Below are positions 10,238 through 21,339 of a DNA stretch of 64,000 nt, piece by piece; the stretch's first letter is position 1, and every line of letters begins with the position of its first letter. This DNA comes from Brachycybe producta. Its lineage: Eukaryota > Arthropoda > Diplopoda > Playtdesmida > Andrognathidae. The notes beneath the pieces were generated by a model. That model had not been told where the DNA came from, ran no database searches, and saw nothing but the letters and a program-made list of their open reading frames with translations. The stretch spans positions 4,344,903 through 4,408,902 of the forward strand of contig JAUPFP010000016.1 of assembly GCA_036925085.1 (NCBI GenBank), read 5' to 3'. The translations under genes were made by a program, and so were the position numbers.

Positions 10238-12175
10238 CAAGGTTTGAAAAAAATTCAGAGAGACTCGTTAGAGGTTAGTTAATTTTCAATTAAAATTAAA
10301 GAGTTCTCCAAGAATTAATTAAGCCTCTAAATAATCTATTATTGAAAAAAAAAGCATTATATTTATTGTTTTTACTCGAATCAGTTCGAATTTTGGTGGG
10401 TTTTTTTTCTCTCTCTCTCTAATTTACTTTGTTTTGATTTTGCACAAAAATAAATTATTTCCGTATACTGCATATTTCTAAACATTTGGCTGTGTGTTGT
10501 TTAGCTCCTATTTTTTGTGCTTAAAAAACTTGCTATTAAATTGTAATATTTATTGATAGATCAATTAAGATGCTGATGATTGATCAGTTTGTTGACTTGA
10601 ATAATATGTGTACAAATGTAATAATAATAATAATAATATTATAATTGGTTTTGTCTTAAAATAAGACACCTTCGGTTATATTATCATCAACATCATACAT
10701 TAATTATCTGTTGTAAAAAGTTGTGACAAAAGTTAAGAAATTTATGACATATTTAAGCAAAATGTGGTTTTGTCTTTCAATCTTTTCTTCTTTAAAAAAA
10801 ACTGATATCAATTAACGTGGATTTGTTTTGAGAGAAAAAACAAACAATTTACTCATTTTGCCATTTAAGTGGTATTAAAAAAAATATGTGATTTAGTTCA
10901 AATTCGTCCAGTGAAGACCAAAATATTAACAAAATGCCATTTTATAGATTAAATGACCTGATAAATAGTTATTTCTATTGACAATATTTTTTTGAAGTCG
11001 ATTTTTAATTCTGCCGAAGGTTTTCCTCTTAATTTTTTTGCTTTATAAATATAATGCTGAAGCTATGTATTAATTATTGTCTTAATGATTTACATTCATA
11101 AACAAGTGGGATTTATTTTTAAAAAATTACTTTTATTTGAAAAGTTTACGTATGCTGCTGGTCCATGTTGAAAAGTGTTACTTTGCCATAAGTTATACTT
11201 AAAACACGATTGGGGCTCGGATGTTTATGTAATATCAAGCAAATGTTTCTCAGTTTGTGGCTCAAGTGCCAATTGTAATCTTCATCATCATTAGAGCAAC
11301 AGCAATTATGCTTTTTTTCTAATTAAAAAGGTTGGTTAGAGGCTAGATGTCTGGTTACTGTCAGTTGTCAAAACAATTCGCTTTATGTTAGTGTGTGTGA
11401 ACAATTATTAAACCGAGGAATGTTACACCATAATTTAAGATGAAAACTTGACACTTGAATTTCAACTTGAATCCTCTTAAGTAATGATTTCAATGTAGGA
11501 AGTAAACCCGGATGTTTATGCAACATCATGCAAGTGTTTCTCAATTTGTGATTCAAGTGCCAATTGTGAAGATTATAATAATCATCATTAGAGCAACTGC
11601 AATTATGCTGCTTCTATTTAAAAAAAATTTTGGTTAGAGGTTATATGTCTGGTTACTATCAGTTTGTCAACTAGAGTTCTAACCTCTAACCAGTGTTTTT
11701 TTTTTGTTTGTTTAAAAAAAAGCTATAATTGTTGGTTGATCTAAATGGTATTGTTACACTTCATAATTGGCCCTTGAGCCGCAGATTAAGAAACATTTGG
11801 TTTATATTACATAAAAATCCGAGCTCTAGTAATCAATAAAAAAAGGTTTTATGTTTAGAAAGTTCAAGTGGTTAAATTTTCTTGTTGAATCTGGACCTTT
11901 AGTGTCTTCATCTCTTCCATAGCTAAAATTCTTTATATAAAAGTAAATATGGATGTGTACGCTTATCAAATATTTGAGCTTTAATATTTTATTTTCTCGA
12001 TATCAATGGCTCAAATAATAATGTAAAGAAATTATTTCCAGTAAACTTTTCTGCAATTTTAATTGTTCCGAAGTAATGAAATATCATTTAATTTAATATA
12101 CATATGTAAACTGTATGTGCTGATTGTGCCAATGTATTTTCTTTCACAATAGATGAGATAATTATTTTGGCTATT

Positions 12176-12206
<31 letters not shown>

Positions 12207-12342
12207 TGCAAAACTGAATTGAATGATAAATAATTTATTCTGCTTTTTTTTACAAAATTGTGTTTGTGTATATTTTTTATGGTTACAAACCAATTTTTCT
12301 TTTACTAATATCTACTTTTATTAGTTTTATATACTAATTATA
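10238..12342. other. AT-rich intergenic DNA with a duplicated 170-bp segment
   Basis: No gene is visible. A segment at about 11212-11380 (CGGATGTTTATGTAATATCA, GCTCAAGTGCCAATTGTAAT, CATCATTAGAGCAACAGCAA) is repeated at about 11508-11675 as a diverged direct copy. An inverted fragment lies at about 11755-11825. Microsatellites are (AAT)n at 10618-10637 and (ATT)n at 12173-12205. Confidence 0.6.
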
Positions 12343-13262
12343 CAGTATGTCTCAAAATTAATTATTCAGTTTTATTATTAAAGTATATTTTATTAAAATT
12401 GAATATCTCACAAACAATAAAAACTACCACATTTAAAAGTTAAGGTTGTTGTTTTAACAACATATTAATTAAAATGTGGAATGTGTCTGTATTTAATTAA
12501 AAACGTTATAGAATTTTGAAAAATCAAGGTTTAAAAAGGTGTAAAAATCGTTAATTTTGTTAGATTTTTTTTTCTTGTAAAACTACATTGTCATATTTAC
12601 TCAACAATTAACTGAAGTTTTAAATGTGTAGCATTTATCATTTTTGAAATATTCAATTTTAAAAGATTTAGCTGTGCCACTCACTCTTAACGACATATCA
12701 AATTATTAGTTATTTTAAAAAATATGGAATAAATCGATATTTAATTAAAAACTTTAGAAAGTTTTTAATTAAATAAATAAAAAAATAAGTTTGAAAAATA
12801 AAAAATAATTAAATTAAATTATAAAAGGTGTAAAAAACAATAATTTTTTTTTAAATTTACAAAATTTCCCAGCTGAAATTTTAAATGTGTAACATTTTAT
12901 AGTTTCTGAAATATTCAATTTTAGAAGTTTTAGATGTGCCGCCACTCTTTTAAAATTTTATAATTTGGCAAAATATTAGAAACTAGAATAGTAAATGGAA
13001 CTGCTAAAATCTATAGTTTCTAAAATATTTAATTTTTTAAAAAAAAATTAGCCCTTCCCACTCTTTATAATTTAAGGGAATAATTCTTGGGAATATCACA
13101 AAATATTAGAAACTAGAATAGTAAGTGAATTTGCTAAAATCTACAGTTTCTAAGATTATAGGCTATTGAATTTTCAACGATTTAGCTGTTCCACTCTTTA
13201 TTTTTTTTATAAAAAAAAATGAAATATATAATAAATTTGGGTGTTGGTTCTGAGACATACAG
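12343..13262. mobile_element. 920-bp Tc1/mariner-like non-autonomous element
   Basis: Inverted ends CAGTATGTCTCA (left) and CTGTATGTCTCA (right, reversed) are each flanked by TA, the mariner-type target duplication. Inside, a module containing ATTCAATTTTAAAAGATTTA and GCTGTGCCACTC(TT) is repeated four times in diverged form (about 12650, 12910, 13025 and 13165). There is no transposase frame, so the element is internally rearranged or deleted. Confidence 0.65.
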
Positions 13263-15220
13263 TATAGCCTCGTATTTTTGCGAGGACACATTTGAAAATT
13301 AGCCTTGACACAAAGTTTTTCCTAAAGAGTAAAAAATGTCTATAAGTAATATATTAATAAAAAAATAAATTTGTCGTCATATTTTTCACGTTATAGAACG
13401 TCATCATATTATTTTATAATAGGAAAAACATGGTCATCTTGTTGGTTGGTGTATTTCTACATGTGGGCCACATTATTCGGTAACTAAGTCTTGGTGACAT
13501 TGACGTTAGTTACCCGGGTATACTATAATAAAAATGATGGGTAGTTTTACATTTTAAAAAAGAATTTACATATGAAAGGTGGTAGTGGGAAACACACATA
13601 TGTTTGATAGAAACTTAACTTTTTTTTTTAAAAAAAAAGTAACTTCAATTCAAGTTTTTTTTAAAAAAAAGGAGTAAACTTTTTACTTTGATGACGACTC
13701 ACAAGTGTTAACTTTTACAAATTTTCAATTGCAGATCACATGATCTACACGTAGATCTACAAAATATGAATATATAATATTCATATTCCGGGTTAATATA
13801 CCATTTAGTCTTTTTTTTTTCTTCTTCTTAATTTCAGTTAACAATATTTGGACTGAATTTCATGTAAGTTTAACATTGGACTTATATAATTAGTTTTATA
13901 AGTTTAAATAATACTCTTAGTAAATGATATAATTTTATAATTTTAAATAGATATTTTTACGAAGAAATTAGTTGTTGCAAGTTATCATAATTAGAAATTA
14001 ACCAATTTTTAATGTAAAATAAAGTACGAGCGCGTAAAAAGCTGAAAAACGCACAAAATTGCACCGATTTTAATATTTTGTTAAAAAAAAAAAGAAAAAA
14101 ATCAATATGAATTTTCTTAAAAATAAATAAAATTTTAGATAACTTCAAAGGGATTGATTTTTTTATCAAGAAATTTCTTAAAATTTTAACAAATTTTCAT
14201 GTTTTAATTGAAAGTATAAAATTTTATTATACTTTCCATTAATATAATTTAATATGAAATGTTAAATTGTTACAATTTTAAAAATGGATCTTTATAGATA
14301 TTTAATGTCTACTGATGAAATTAAAATAAAATTTCAGAATTTTAAATTGAATTTTCATTCATTAGAATTTAACCCATTTTTTAATAGGAATTAGAAATTA
14401 AAAAATCTTATGATATTTAAAAAAAATGGAGAAGAAAATTAATTAAAACGTTGAAAATCCGAAAAATTATGGCAATTTTTACGAAAATATGAAAATTACC
14501 GTAACTTTGCAGGTTGTCAAAGTTTTCATTAAAACTTTTTTCACTTTTTAAAATGAATTGTAAAATAAAAAAAATTAGATTTTCAAATTGATTTTTAATT
14601 CATTTTGAATTTAAGCTGTTTTTTATTAATTTTATTTAAAGTTGTACGTTTATTTTGACCAGAATATGAAATTGTAGTAAATCTTCAACTTTTGAATGTT
14701 TAGGCATTGTTTATTTTACCAAAATACAATACAAAAATTGCTTTAACTTTGCCTTCTTTTAAAGTTTTTAATTACTTAATTTTTCAATTTTTAAATTAAT
14801 AATTAATTCAATAATATAATCTGCATCACTTATTATTTTTATTTCAAAATATAGTAATGATTATTATTGATGTTTTCTATATTCAAGACTAAAAGAGATA
14901 CTAAAAAATAGTTTATAAGCTGCTGATTTTCGAACACTTGTTATTCTTCATTTTTAGAAGAGCAACACTAATGAGAAATTGAAAATGGGTTAAAAACTAG
15001 AATGATAACTGAATCACTGTTTATGATATCTTTCAAAATAAACGTTTCCTGAAGAATTTTCAAACTGACATAAAAAGTTTATTTAAAAAAAATATCAACA
15101 AGAAATGTTTCTTGTGTGATTCGAGCTACCCTTCTAGTTTCTAAACACTTCGAAGTTTCTTTTAATTTTTACTACTAAAAGACAGAATAAACCAGTGTTA
15201 AGAGCGGAGTTTAAATATTA
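13263..15220. other. AT-rich intergenic DNA ending in a family A copy
   Basis: No gene is visible. A hairpin (AATATGAATAT/ATATTCATATT) lies at about 13766-13791. From about 14935 to 15215 a family A foldback copy can be read: GAAATTGAAAATGGGTTAAA, AAACTAGAATGATAACTGAA, AAAAAGTTTATTT, GAGCTACCCTTCTAGTTTCT and GACAGAATAAACCAG. Confidence 0.55.
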
Positions 15221-15700
15221 AATATACCTTAAGGCTTAGTTGTTGAGAATATAAAAAAATTACATATGACGCAATGAATTGAGTGTCCCAATAAAATGGA
15301 GCACTTGCAAAATGTGGCCTTTTGAAAAAAAAAAAAATTTCACTTCTGTTTTCATTGTATTGAGATAGAAGGAAAGAAAGAATGAAAAAAAAAAATTGTA
15401 GTCGTGAACAATAATACTGTCATATCGAATGTGTCTCAGTTATATTTTCGCAGAATATTTCACATGAAATCAATTTCTTTTTCCAAAAAGAAAAAATATG
15501 TAGTTTAAAAAGTAATTCTCTTTTTAAAATCGAATTGAATTCATGTGAAAATTTTAATTTTCAATTATGTTTTATTTGGCTCGAAGAAATATGGTCAAAG
15601 ATGACTAAAGTAATTCAGTAATTTTATTAATATTTATTTTGAAAAAAAAATATTTGACATGTTTTTTTTTTAAATATTCTAAGCAGATCTTCAGTGTCAA

Positions 15701-18700
15701 ATGAAGGCAATAATCTTCATTGGGATCGTTTGTATTATTTTACAAGATGTTTTGATCGATGCAAAATCAATCGTAAGACAATTTCTACCATGTAGATTAT
15801 GATTTTTTTTTGTAAAAAGTGCAACAAATTGTTTCGAATAATTGTTTTAAGGTTGACACTGATGGATCTCTTGGCAACTCCACTGTTTTTGAAAACTCTA
15901 CAATTTCAGGCAATGCCACGCTTTCAGACGTTGCTTCCACAGTTTCAGGCAACACCACGCTTTTAGGCAACTCTACGATTTCAGGCAATGACACGGTTTC
16001 GGACGTTGTTTCCACAATTTCAGGCAACACTACGCTTTTAGGCAACTCTACGATTTCAGGCAATGCCACGGTTTCGGACGCTCCTTCCACAATTTCAGGC
16101 AACACCATGCTTTTAGGCAATTCTACGATTTCAGGCAACTCCACGTATTTTGGCTACTCTACTTTTTTCGGCAACTCTAATCTTTTACATGAAAAAGGTA
16201 TTTATTCATTTTTAATAAATTAAAATTTTAAACTTAAAAGAATTTTTGTGCTGAGATTTAAGACTCAGGTTTATCTGAATAAAAACTTCGCATTTCAACC
16301 TCACCTTGAACTCTTTATCATGAGAGTTCCAACTTCCAATATAGAAAAATCCAGTTAGAAAAAGGTATTCAATAAAAGAGGATTTTTTCTATGTTCAAAC
16401 CCTGTTCAGAGGGTACAAGTTGAAGTTCATACAATAAGTTTTCTTCTTGAATTTTTTACCTAATCGATACGAGTTCTCAGATGAAAAACTACGATAACAA
16501 AACGTTTAACATAATAATTTTAATAAATAAAATTAATATTCTTTTAAAAACTAGAATATAACTATTCCGGACGAAATAATAAGTCGTCCGGAAGAGATAC
16601 GAGTTGCTCTCATGACACCAACTATCGTGACAACTATCATTGTGAAAACGAGGCTTATTTTTTGCATCAAATTTCATGAAAATTATTTTCGCTTTTTTTT
16701 TTTCAAACTGAAATAAAAAGTTTATTTTAAAAGATATCTTCATGAGAAATACTTTTAACATCACCGCGTAGTATTTTAGTTTCTAAACGTTACTTCTGAA
16801 AAAAAAAGTGTGCATGAATATTGTGTGTGTTTGTGATATACAAATGGTCAAAATGGTCTTATTTAATTAGAGTTAAACTATTAACAAGTTCTCCAAGAAA
16901 TGTCCTTTTAAATTTTGTATGATTTATTTATTTTTAGATCCTGTGCCATTCAAAAGAACTAACTGTGGTAAAGTGACCTATTTAGTGTATAAACATTTGG
17001 TATTTATTATTTATTTATTTTTGTTTTGGTTAAGAATGTGGTTACTCGATGAACAGACTTTCCACTCGTATTGTTGGTGGCGAGCGGAGCAGCATACTTC
17101 AGTATCCCTGGATGGTAATCTTCGACTCATCAAAATGACCAAAACTTTTATGCAAATAGAAGATAAACCAAGAATGCATAATATGATAGAAAAAAACAAA
17201 CAATTAAAATGGTTGAAGTAATTGAAAGTCATGCGGATTTTAAGAATTTTAAAAATTCAATAGTTTTTCAATAGTTTCCTCCCTAGGCCTTTTCAGGATT
17301 TCTGATGCTGCTTTTCAATTTAATTTTACATTTACATAGGGACATTTTTATGACTCGTGTTAATGAGTTATTTTATTATCTTGTTTCTAATCAAATTAAT
17401 TTGATTAACTTATGATTATTTTAAAATAACCAAAATAATAACCAAAATTCAAAATGTACTTAAAAATATCAGCAGCTCTCAAAAACTTCCAATATTTTAA
17501 AACTTGCATAAAACGTTTATTTTCAAAGATTATATTTTTTTAAAAAGTTGATTCTAAGGAAAACAAAGGTTGTCTCGGTTTACTTATTAGATTTAAGATT
17601 TAACCGAGGTAAAACTTTACCACGGTTAAATTTTAACTCTCAAAAATACAATAATGAATTGATTTCAGGCTGGAGTGAGTGCTTTTGGTTTTATCTATTG
17701 CGGTGGTGCTCTCATCAATGACCGTTATGTCATAACAGCAGCTCACTGCTTCAAGGAGTAGGTTTTCTTTAGTGTTATTTATTTTGTGGCTGCGTTTTAT
17801 AAATGAAATGTCAACGTGATTTTTAGACCCGAACTTGAACATCATGCCGAAGTTCTTCTCGGCATCACGAATAGAAACGACAACGCTGTTCGTTATCAGG
17901 TTTCGGAAATCATTTTGTTAGTACACAACGAATAATGTTGCAATTTTTTTTTTAAAAACATTATGCTGTGGTAGGTAAATATATAATATATGATCTCTTT
18001 ATTTCAGGCACGAAAACTACAACCGCACAATCAAGGGTCATTTCGATATCGCTTTGCTTAAGTTGGCCAAACCAGTTACGTTCACTGACAAAATCCGACC
18101 AATCTGTCTGCCATTACCTGGGGCAAACTACACTAATATGTATGCAATGGCAGCTGGTTGGGGAGTTGTTGAACATGGTGGGTATTCATTTTCGAAGAAG
18201 AAAATCTTAAGCTGCTTTATGAACAGCTGGTTTTCGAACTCTTGATTATTCCTGCCTTTCAAGGAAGAAATTTAAGTGAAATTTGAAAACATTTTAATTG
18301 TTGATTATAATTGTTAGGTGGTGACATCAGTGACGAATTGCACGCGGTCTCGATGAAAGTACTTGACTTCGACTTATGCAAATCGATTTTGCATAGAATT
18401 GATGGGAATAACCTTTGTGCCGGTGGTGAGGAGGGTAAAGATGCTTGTCAGGTATTTGATAAATTAAGGCACGGATGGAAGTTTTTAATTATAAATTGTG
18501 TTCCTAGGGCAGTGTTACACTTACAACGTTTTAGCGCATCATCATCCACACCCATTGAGTTGTATGGGTAAAAAAACATTTCAATGAGCGGATTTACCAA
18601 AAACAAGTGTGGAGTTTCTCAACGTCTTTCAAATGTAATTCGAAGTGTTTTCGAAACTAGATGAATAAATTGATGGAATCATCACTTTTTTTTATGAAGA

Positions 18701-19227
18701 TTTGTTGGAAAATAATCATTTGATGACAGTTTTAAAACGCCTATTTAATTTTCGATTGTTATGGAGAATTTAAAACTGTCATCAAATAATTATTTCTAAA
18801 AGAAATCGTCATAAAAAATAACCACCTTGTTAATATATTCATCTAGTTTCAAATGAATGCACTTTGAATTTCTATTAAAATATATTTCTAAGAAGCTAAG
18901 TACTTGTTTCGGTAGGTTCCCTTTATTTAAAAAAAAATGTTATCAAGACCATTTGTAATCAGTGCTAATTACAAACCTCCAGTTCAACACAAAGTTGTTA
19001 ATTTTAAAACATATTTGAATTCAATATTCATATAATTTGAATTACAGGGTGATTCTGGAAGTCCACTGTTTGTGAATCAAGACGGTATCAACCGTATCAT
19101 CGGAATCGTGTCTTGGGGTGTCGGTTGTGCCAAACAGGGTCTTCCTGGTGTCTTTACCAATGTCATGTATTACGAACCTTGGGTCCTGAATCATACTCAA
19201 GATGCTCAGTGTTATGACACTCGTTAA
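15701..19227 (+). CDS. Secreted trypsin-type (S1) serine protease with sequon-rich repeat N-terminal domain; 9 exons
   Basis: Coding exons: 15701-15772, 15852-16197, 16938-16967, 17035-17114, 17669-17757, 17827-17916, 18008-18177, 18318-18451, 19048-19227. All junctions are GT-AG and in phase, giving 396 aa. Residues 1-22 are a signal peptide. Residues 25-139 are Asn/Ser/Thr/Gly-rich repeats. A short pro-region with Cys151 leads to the activation site STR-IVGG (cleavage after Arg161). Catalytic residues are His202 (TAAHC), Asp249 (DIALLK) and Ser340 (GDSGSP). Asp334, six residues before the serine, is the S1-pocket position, predicting cleavage after Lys/Arg. Cys269 (PICLP) can pair with Cys151 to tether the pro-chain after activation. 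The natural substrate is unknown. The start follows a T-rich tract and AG at about 15670-15683, so a 5' UTR or trans-splice acceptor may lie there. Confidence 0.9.
15852..16197 (+). repeat. Coding minisatellite: 75-bp unit in protease exon 2
   Basis: The exon encodes a 25-residue unit, [12 protein letters not shown] then [13 protein letters not shown], repeated about three times with diverged edges. Each unit holds three or four N-x-S/T sequons (NST, NAT, NTT), so the secreted protein could carry a dense N-glycan stalk before the protease domain. At DNA level AGGCAACTCTACGATTTCAG recurs. The opposite strand is also stop-free for 115 codons, which follows from the low-complexity repeat. Confidence 0.85.
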
Positions 19228-19850
19228 AGGAAAAAAAAAAAGAAAAAATAAGTTGTTTTTGCTTCGAAATTCGACCAGGTTCTTGTTATTATGTTGTTTA
19301 TTTATTTGTTTTGTTGTTAATAACAATTTTTAAAATTTTATTGTCAGTTTTAACACTTGCACTTTTAAGCTCTTGGCACACAAGAACAGGTTTGGTTTTC
19401 GATTTTGACTGCAAAATGAAGTTTTATGGAAAAATTCGAAGTGGTCGGTTTTGACGACAAACCGACTTCATTATGCAGTCGAAATCGACCACTAAAAGTG
19501 GTCTCCAATCCTCTAAAATGGGTTCATCAGTAATAAAAAGCACAATTATGAAAAATTTCGACTGAAAATTTTCATTGTAAAATTCTAGCCTCTAACCAAG
19601 TCTTTTTTTTCTCTCCCCCATTGGATAAACCATAATTATGGTTCTGTGTATTTAAAAAAAACAATAATTCAAATTTTGTTTAAAAGTATTTAACTGATCA
19701 CATCTTTTAAATAATAAACTTTTTTATTTCAATTTATAAAATAGTAATTTTTATTAAAACCGTTAATAACTTGTTAATAACTTTGTTCCAGTTGCTAACA
19801 AAACTTTTAATTTTTCTTAAGGTTGTTTTAAAGTGTAAACACTCTTCAAA
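19228..19850. other. 3' flank of the protease gene with a diverged family D copy
   Basis: An A-rich run follows the stop. From about 19367 to 19517 a family D-like foldback is seen (TTTTGACTGCAAAATGAAG then GTGGTCGGTTTTGACGACAA and GACCACTAAAAGTGGTCTCC), with TTAA before the left end and CTAA after the right. A possible AATAAA is at 19532-19537. I see no gene. Confidence 0.5.
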
Positions 19851-20136
19851 TTCTAGTTATTCTGTTTTTCAGAAGCAAAATTAAGAAGAACCCTGAATGT
19901 GTTTTAAAAACTAGAAGGGTCGCTCAATCACATAAAGGTATTTTCTATTGGTATTGTTTGTTTTAAAAATGACCCAACTTTGAACATGATATTTTTTAAT
20001 TTTTGTCTATGTAAAAAGTTTATTTTGAAAGATATCAAACATGAAAATACTATTATCGGATTCAGCTACCGTTCTAGTTTCTAACACACAATTTCTCTTT
20101 ATTGTTGTTCCTGAATCAGTTGTTCATAAAAATATC
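19820..20136. mobile_element. Family A foldback element copy interrupted by a family F element
   Basis: This shows the family layout well: CTAGTTATTCTGTTTTTCAG, AACTAGAAGGGTCGCTCAAT, AAATGACCCAACTTTGA, AAAAAGTTTATTTTGAAAGA, TCAGCTACCGTTCTAGTTTC, then TGAATCAGTTGTTCATAAAA and ATCTTAA. The copy stops exactly at that TTAA, where the family F element begins. Confidence 0.7.
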
Positions 20137-20140
20137 TTAA

Positions 20141-20341
20141 ACTTGCAGCACATTACATCGAATCGAAACGGAACGGAATGAATCGGAATATTTTCATAAC
20201 AAGCATTTAAATGTAGTTTGTCACATCCGATCCGATCCGTGGCGTTTCCGTTCCGATTCAAGCTAGTTTCTGGAGCTCCATTGAAATGCATGTTATCAAA
20301 ATATATCAATTTGTTCCGTTCCGATGTAGTGCGTTACCAGC
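20141..20341. mobile_element. TTAA-flanked palindromic element (family F) copy 2
   Basis: TTAA occurs at 20137-20140 and 20342-20345. The arms share CACATTACATCG, GGAATATTTTCATAACAAGC and the inverted TCCGTTCCGATGTAGTG with copy 1 at 10044-10233. The element lies inside a family A copy, in the CAGTTGTTCATAAAA...TTAA end region. It is non-coding. Confidence 0.8.
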
Positions 20342-20349
20342 TTAAAAAA

Positions 20350-21100
20350 TGAGCTTCTTAAAAAATAAATGTTCTTTTTATTCCGCTTATAAATTTCTAT
20401 CGTGAACCACCATTGTAATTAAATTCATTGGACTATTAATTAAGTTTATTAATGTAGTGTAAACAGATAAATTGATGTTTTATTTTTCATTGGATGATTA
20501 AAATTGTTGACACACAAACACGCTGCAACTTATTGATAAGTTAAGATTAATTAGATTTTTTGATTGTAGTAATTTTGGTTTAATCTACACAAAAGCAATT
20601 ATTGGATAATTAAGTTAATGTAGTTTGATGTTGGTAGTGATTGCTATTGTTTAGGATGATGGGCCTTTAAAAAATTTCAAATGGGAATTTTTGAAAATTG
20701 ACGTATCTGAATCTGATTAGCAGCTGAATGGATTTTTTTTTTAAAGTGGTTATAGTTTCATCTGTTTCACTTTTCAAATAGAAAATATTTTTTGGCAAAA
20801 GAAATTCTAAAGGTTGTGATTGTGGATAATAATATCCTGTAAATATTACTTTATTGTTGCAGGCAAATTAACATTTTAGAATGAATAAAAGGATTTATGA
20901 ATGAATAAAATTTATTTTAACAAATAAACTCCTATTTTTTTGGTGTGAGGTTGTTTGGTGGTGAAATCTAGAATTTGTGATTTTTCTGCATTCTAGAATC
21001 TAGACATTAATTTCTCTAAAAGAAATCCGGATCTGCTTGATTTTGCCATTTATTTTTCAAAATATGATTTCAATTAAAAGTCTCGTAATGAGAAGACAAT
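20350..21100. other. AT-rich intergenic DNA, nothing recognised
   Basis: No open frame of note, no RNA gene and no clear repeat boundary were seen in this stretch. Confidence 0.4.
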
Positions 21101-21104
21101 GGAC

Positions 21105-21270
21105 CACTTTGTGGCACCACAAAAAGTGGTCTATCTTTTTTTGTCAGTGGCCCGAACTGACGTTAAGCAGGCCATAGTTTTAAATGACTTCACATGAGTC
21201 ACTTTGTGGCGCTACTTAGTGTCTGCCACTGAGGCTCGAGTGGCGCCACCGAGTGGTTCATGTGAAGTGA
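21105..21270. mobile_element. Foldback element related to 3243-3493
   Basis: The terminal words CCACTTTGTGGCACCAC and, inverted, GTGGCGCCACCGAGTGGTTC appear with internal inverted segments (GTGGCCCGAACTGAC, CACTTTGTGGCGC). It shares the CACTTTGTGGCGC/ACCAC ends with the element at 3243. Boundaries are approximate. Confidence 0.5.
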
Positions 21271-21275
21271 GCATA

Positions 21276-21333
21276 AGATAGCAATCAAAACTTAGAAATT
21301 GTGGCCACAATTTCTAAGTTTTGATTGCTATCT
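21276..21333. repeat. Perfect 58-bp palindrome without spacer
   Basis: Two 29-base arms (AGATAGCAATCAAAACTTAG continuing to TTGTGG, then the exact reverse complement) meet at GTGG/CCAC with no loop and no mismatch. The symmetry ends sharply at both edges. It would extrude as a cruciform. It could be a short foldback insertion or a replication or assembly artefact. Confidence 0.95.
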
Positions 21334-21339
21334 AATGAT

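Noticed and set aside
10040-10240. Small frames on both strands at 9971-10240
   Set aside because: They lie inside a TTAA-flanked palindrome, and the two strands give similar peptides because of the inverted repeat.
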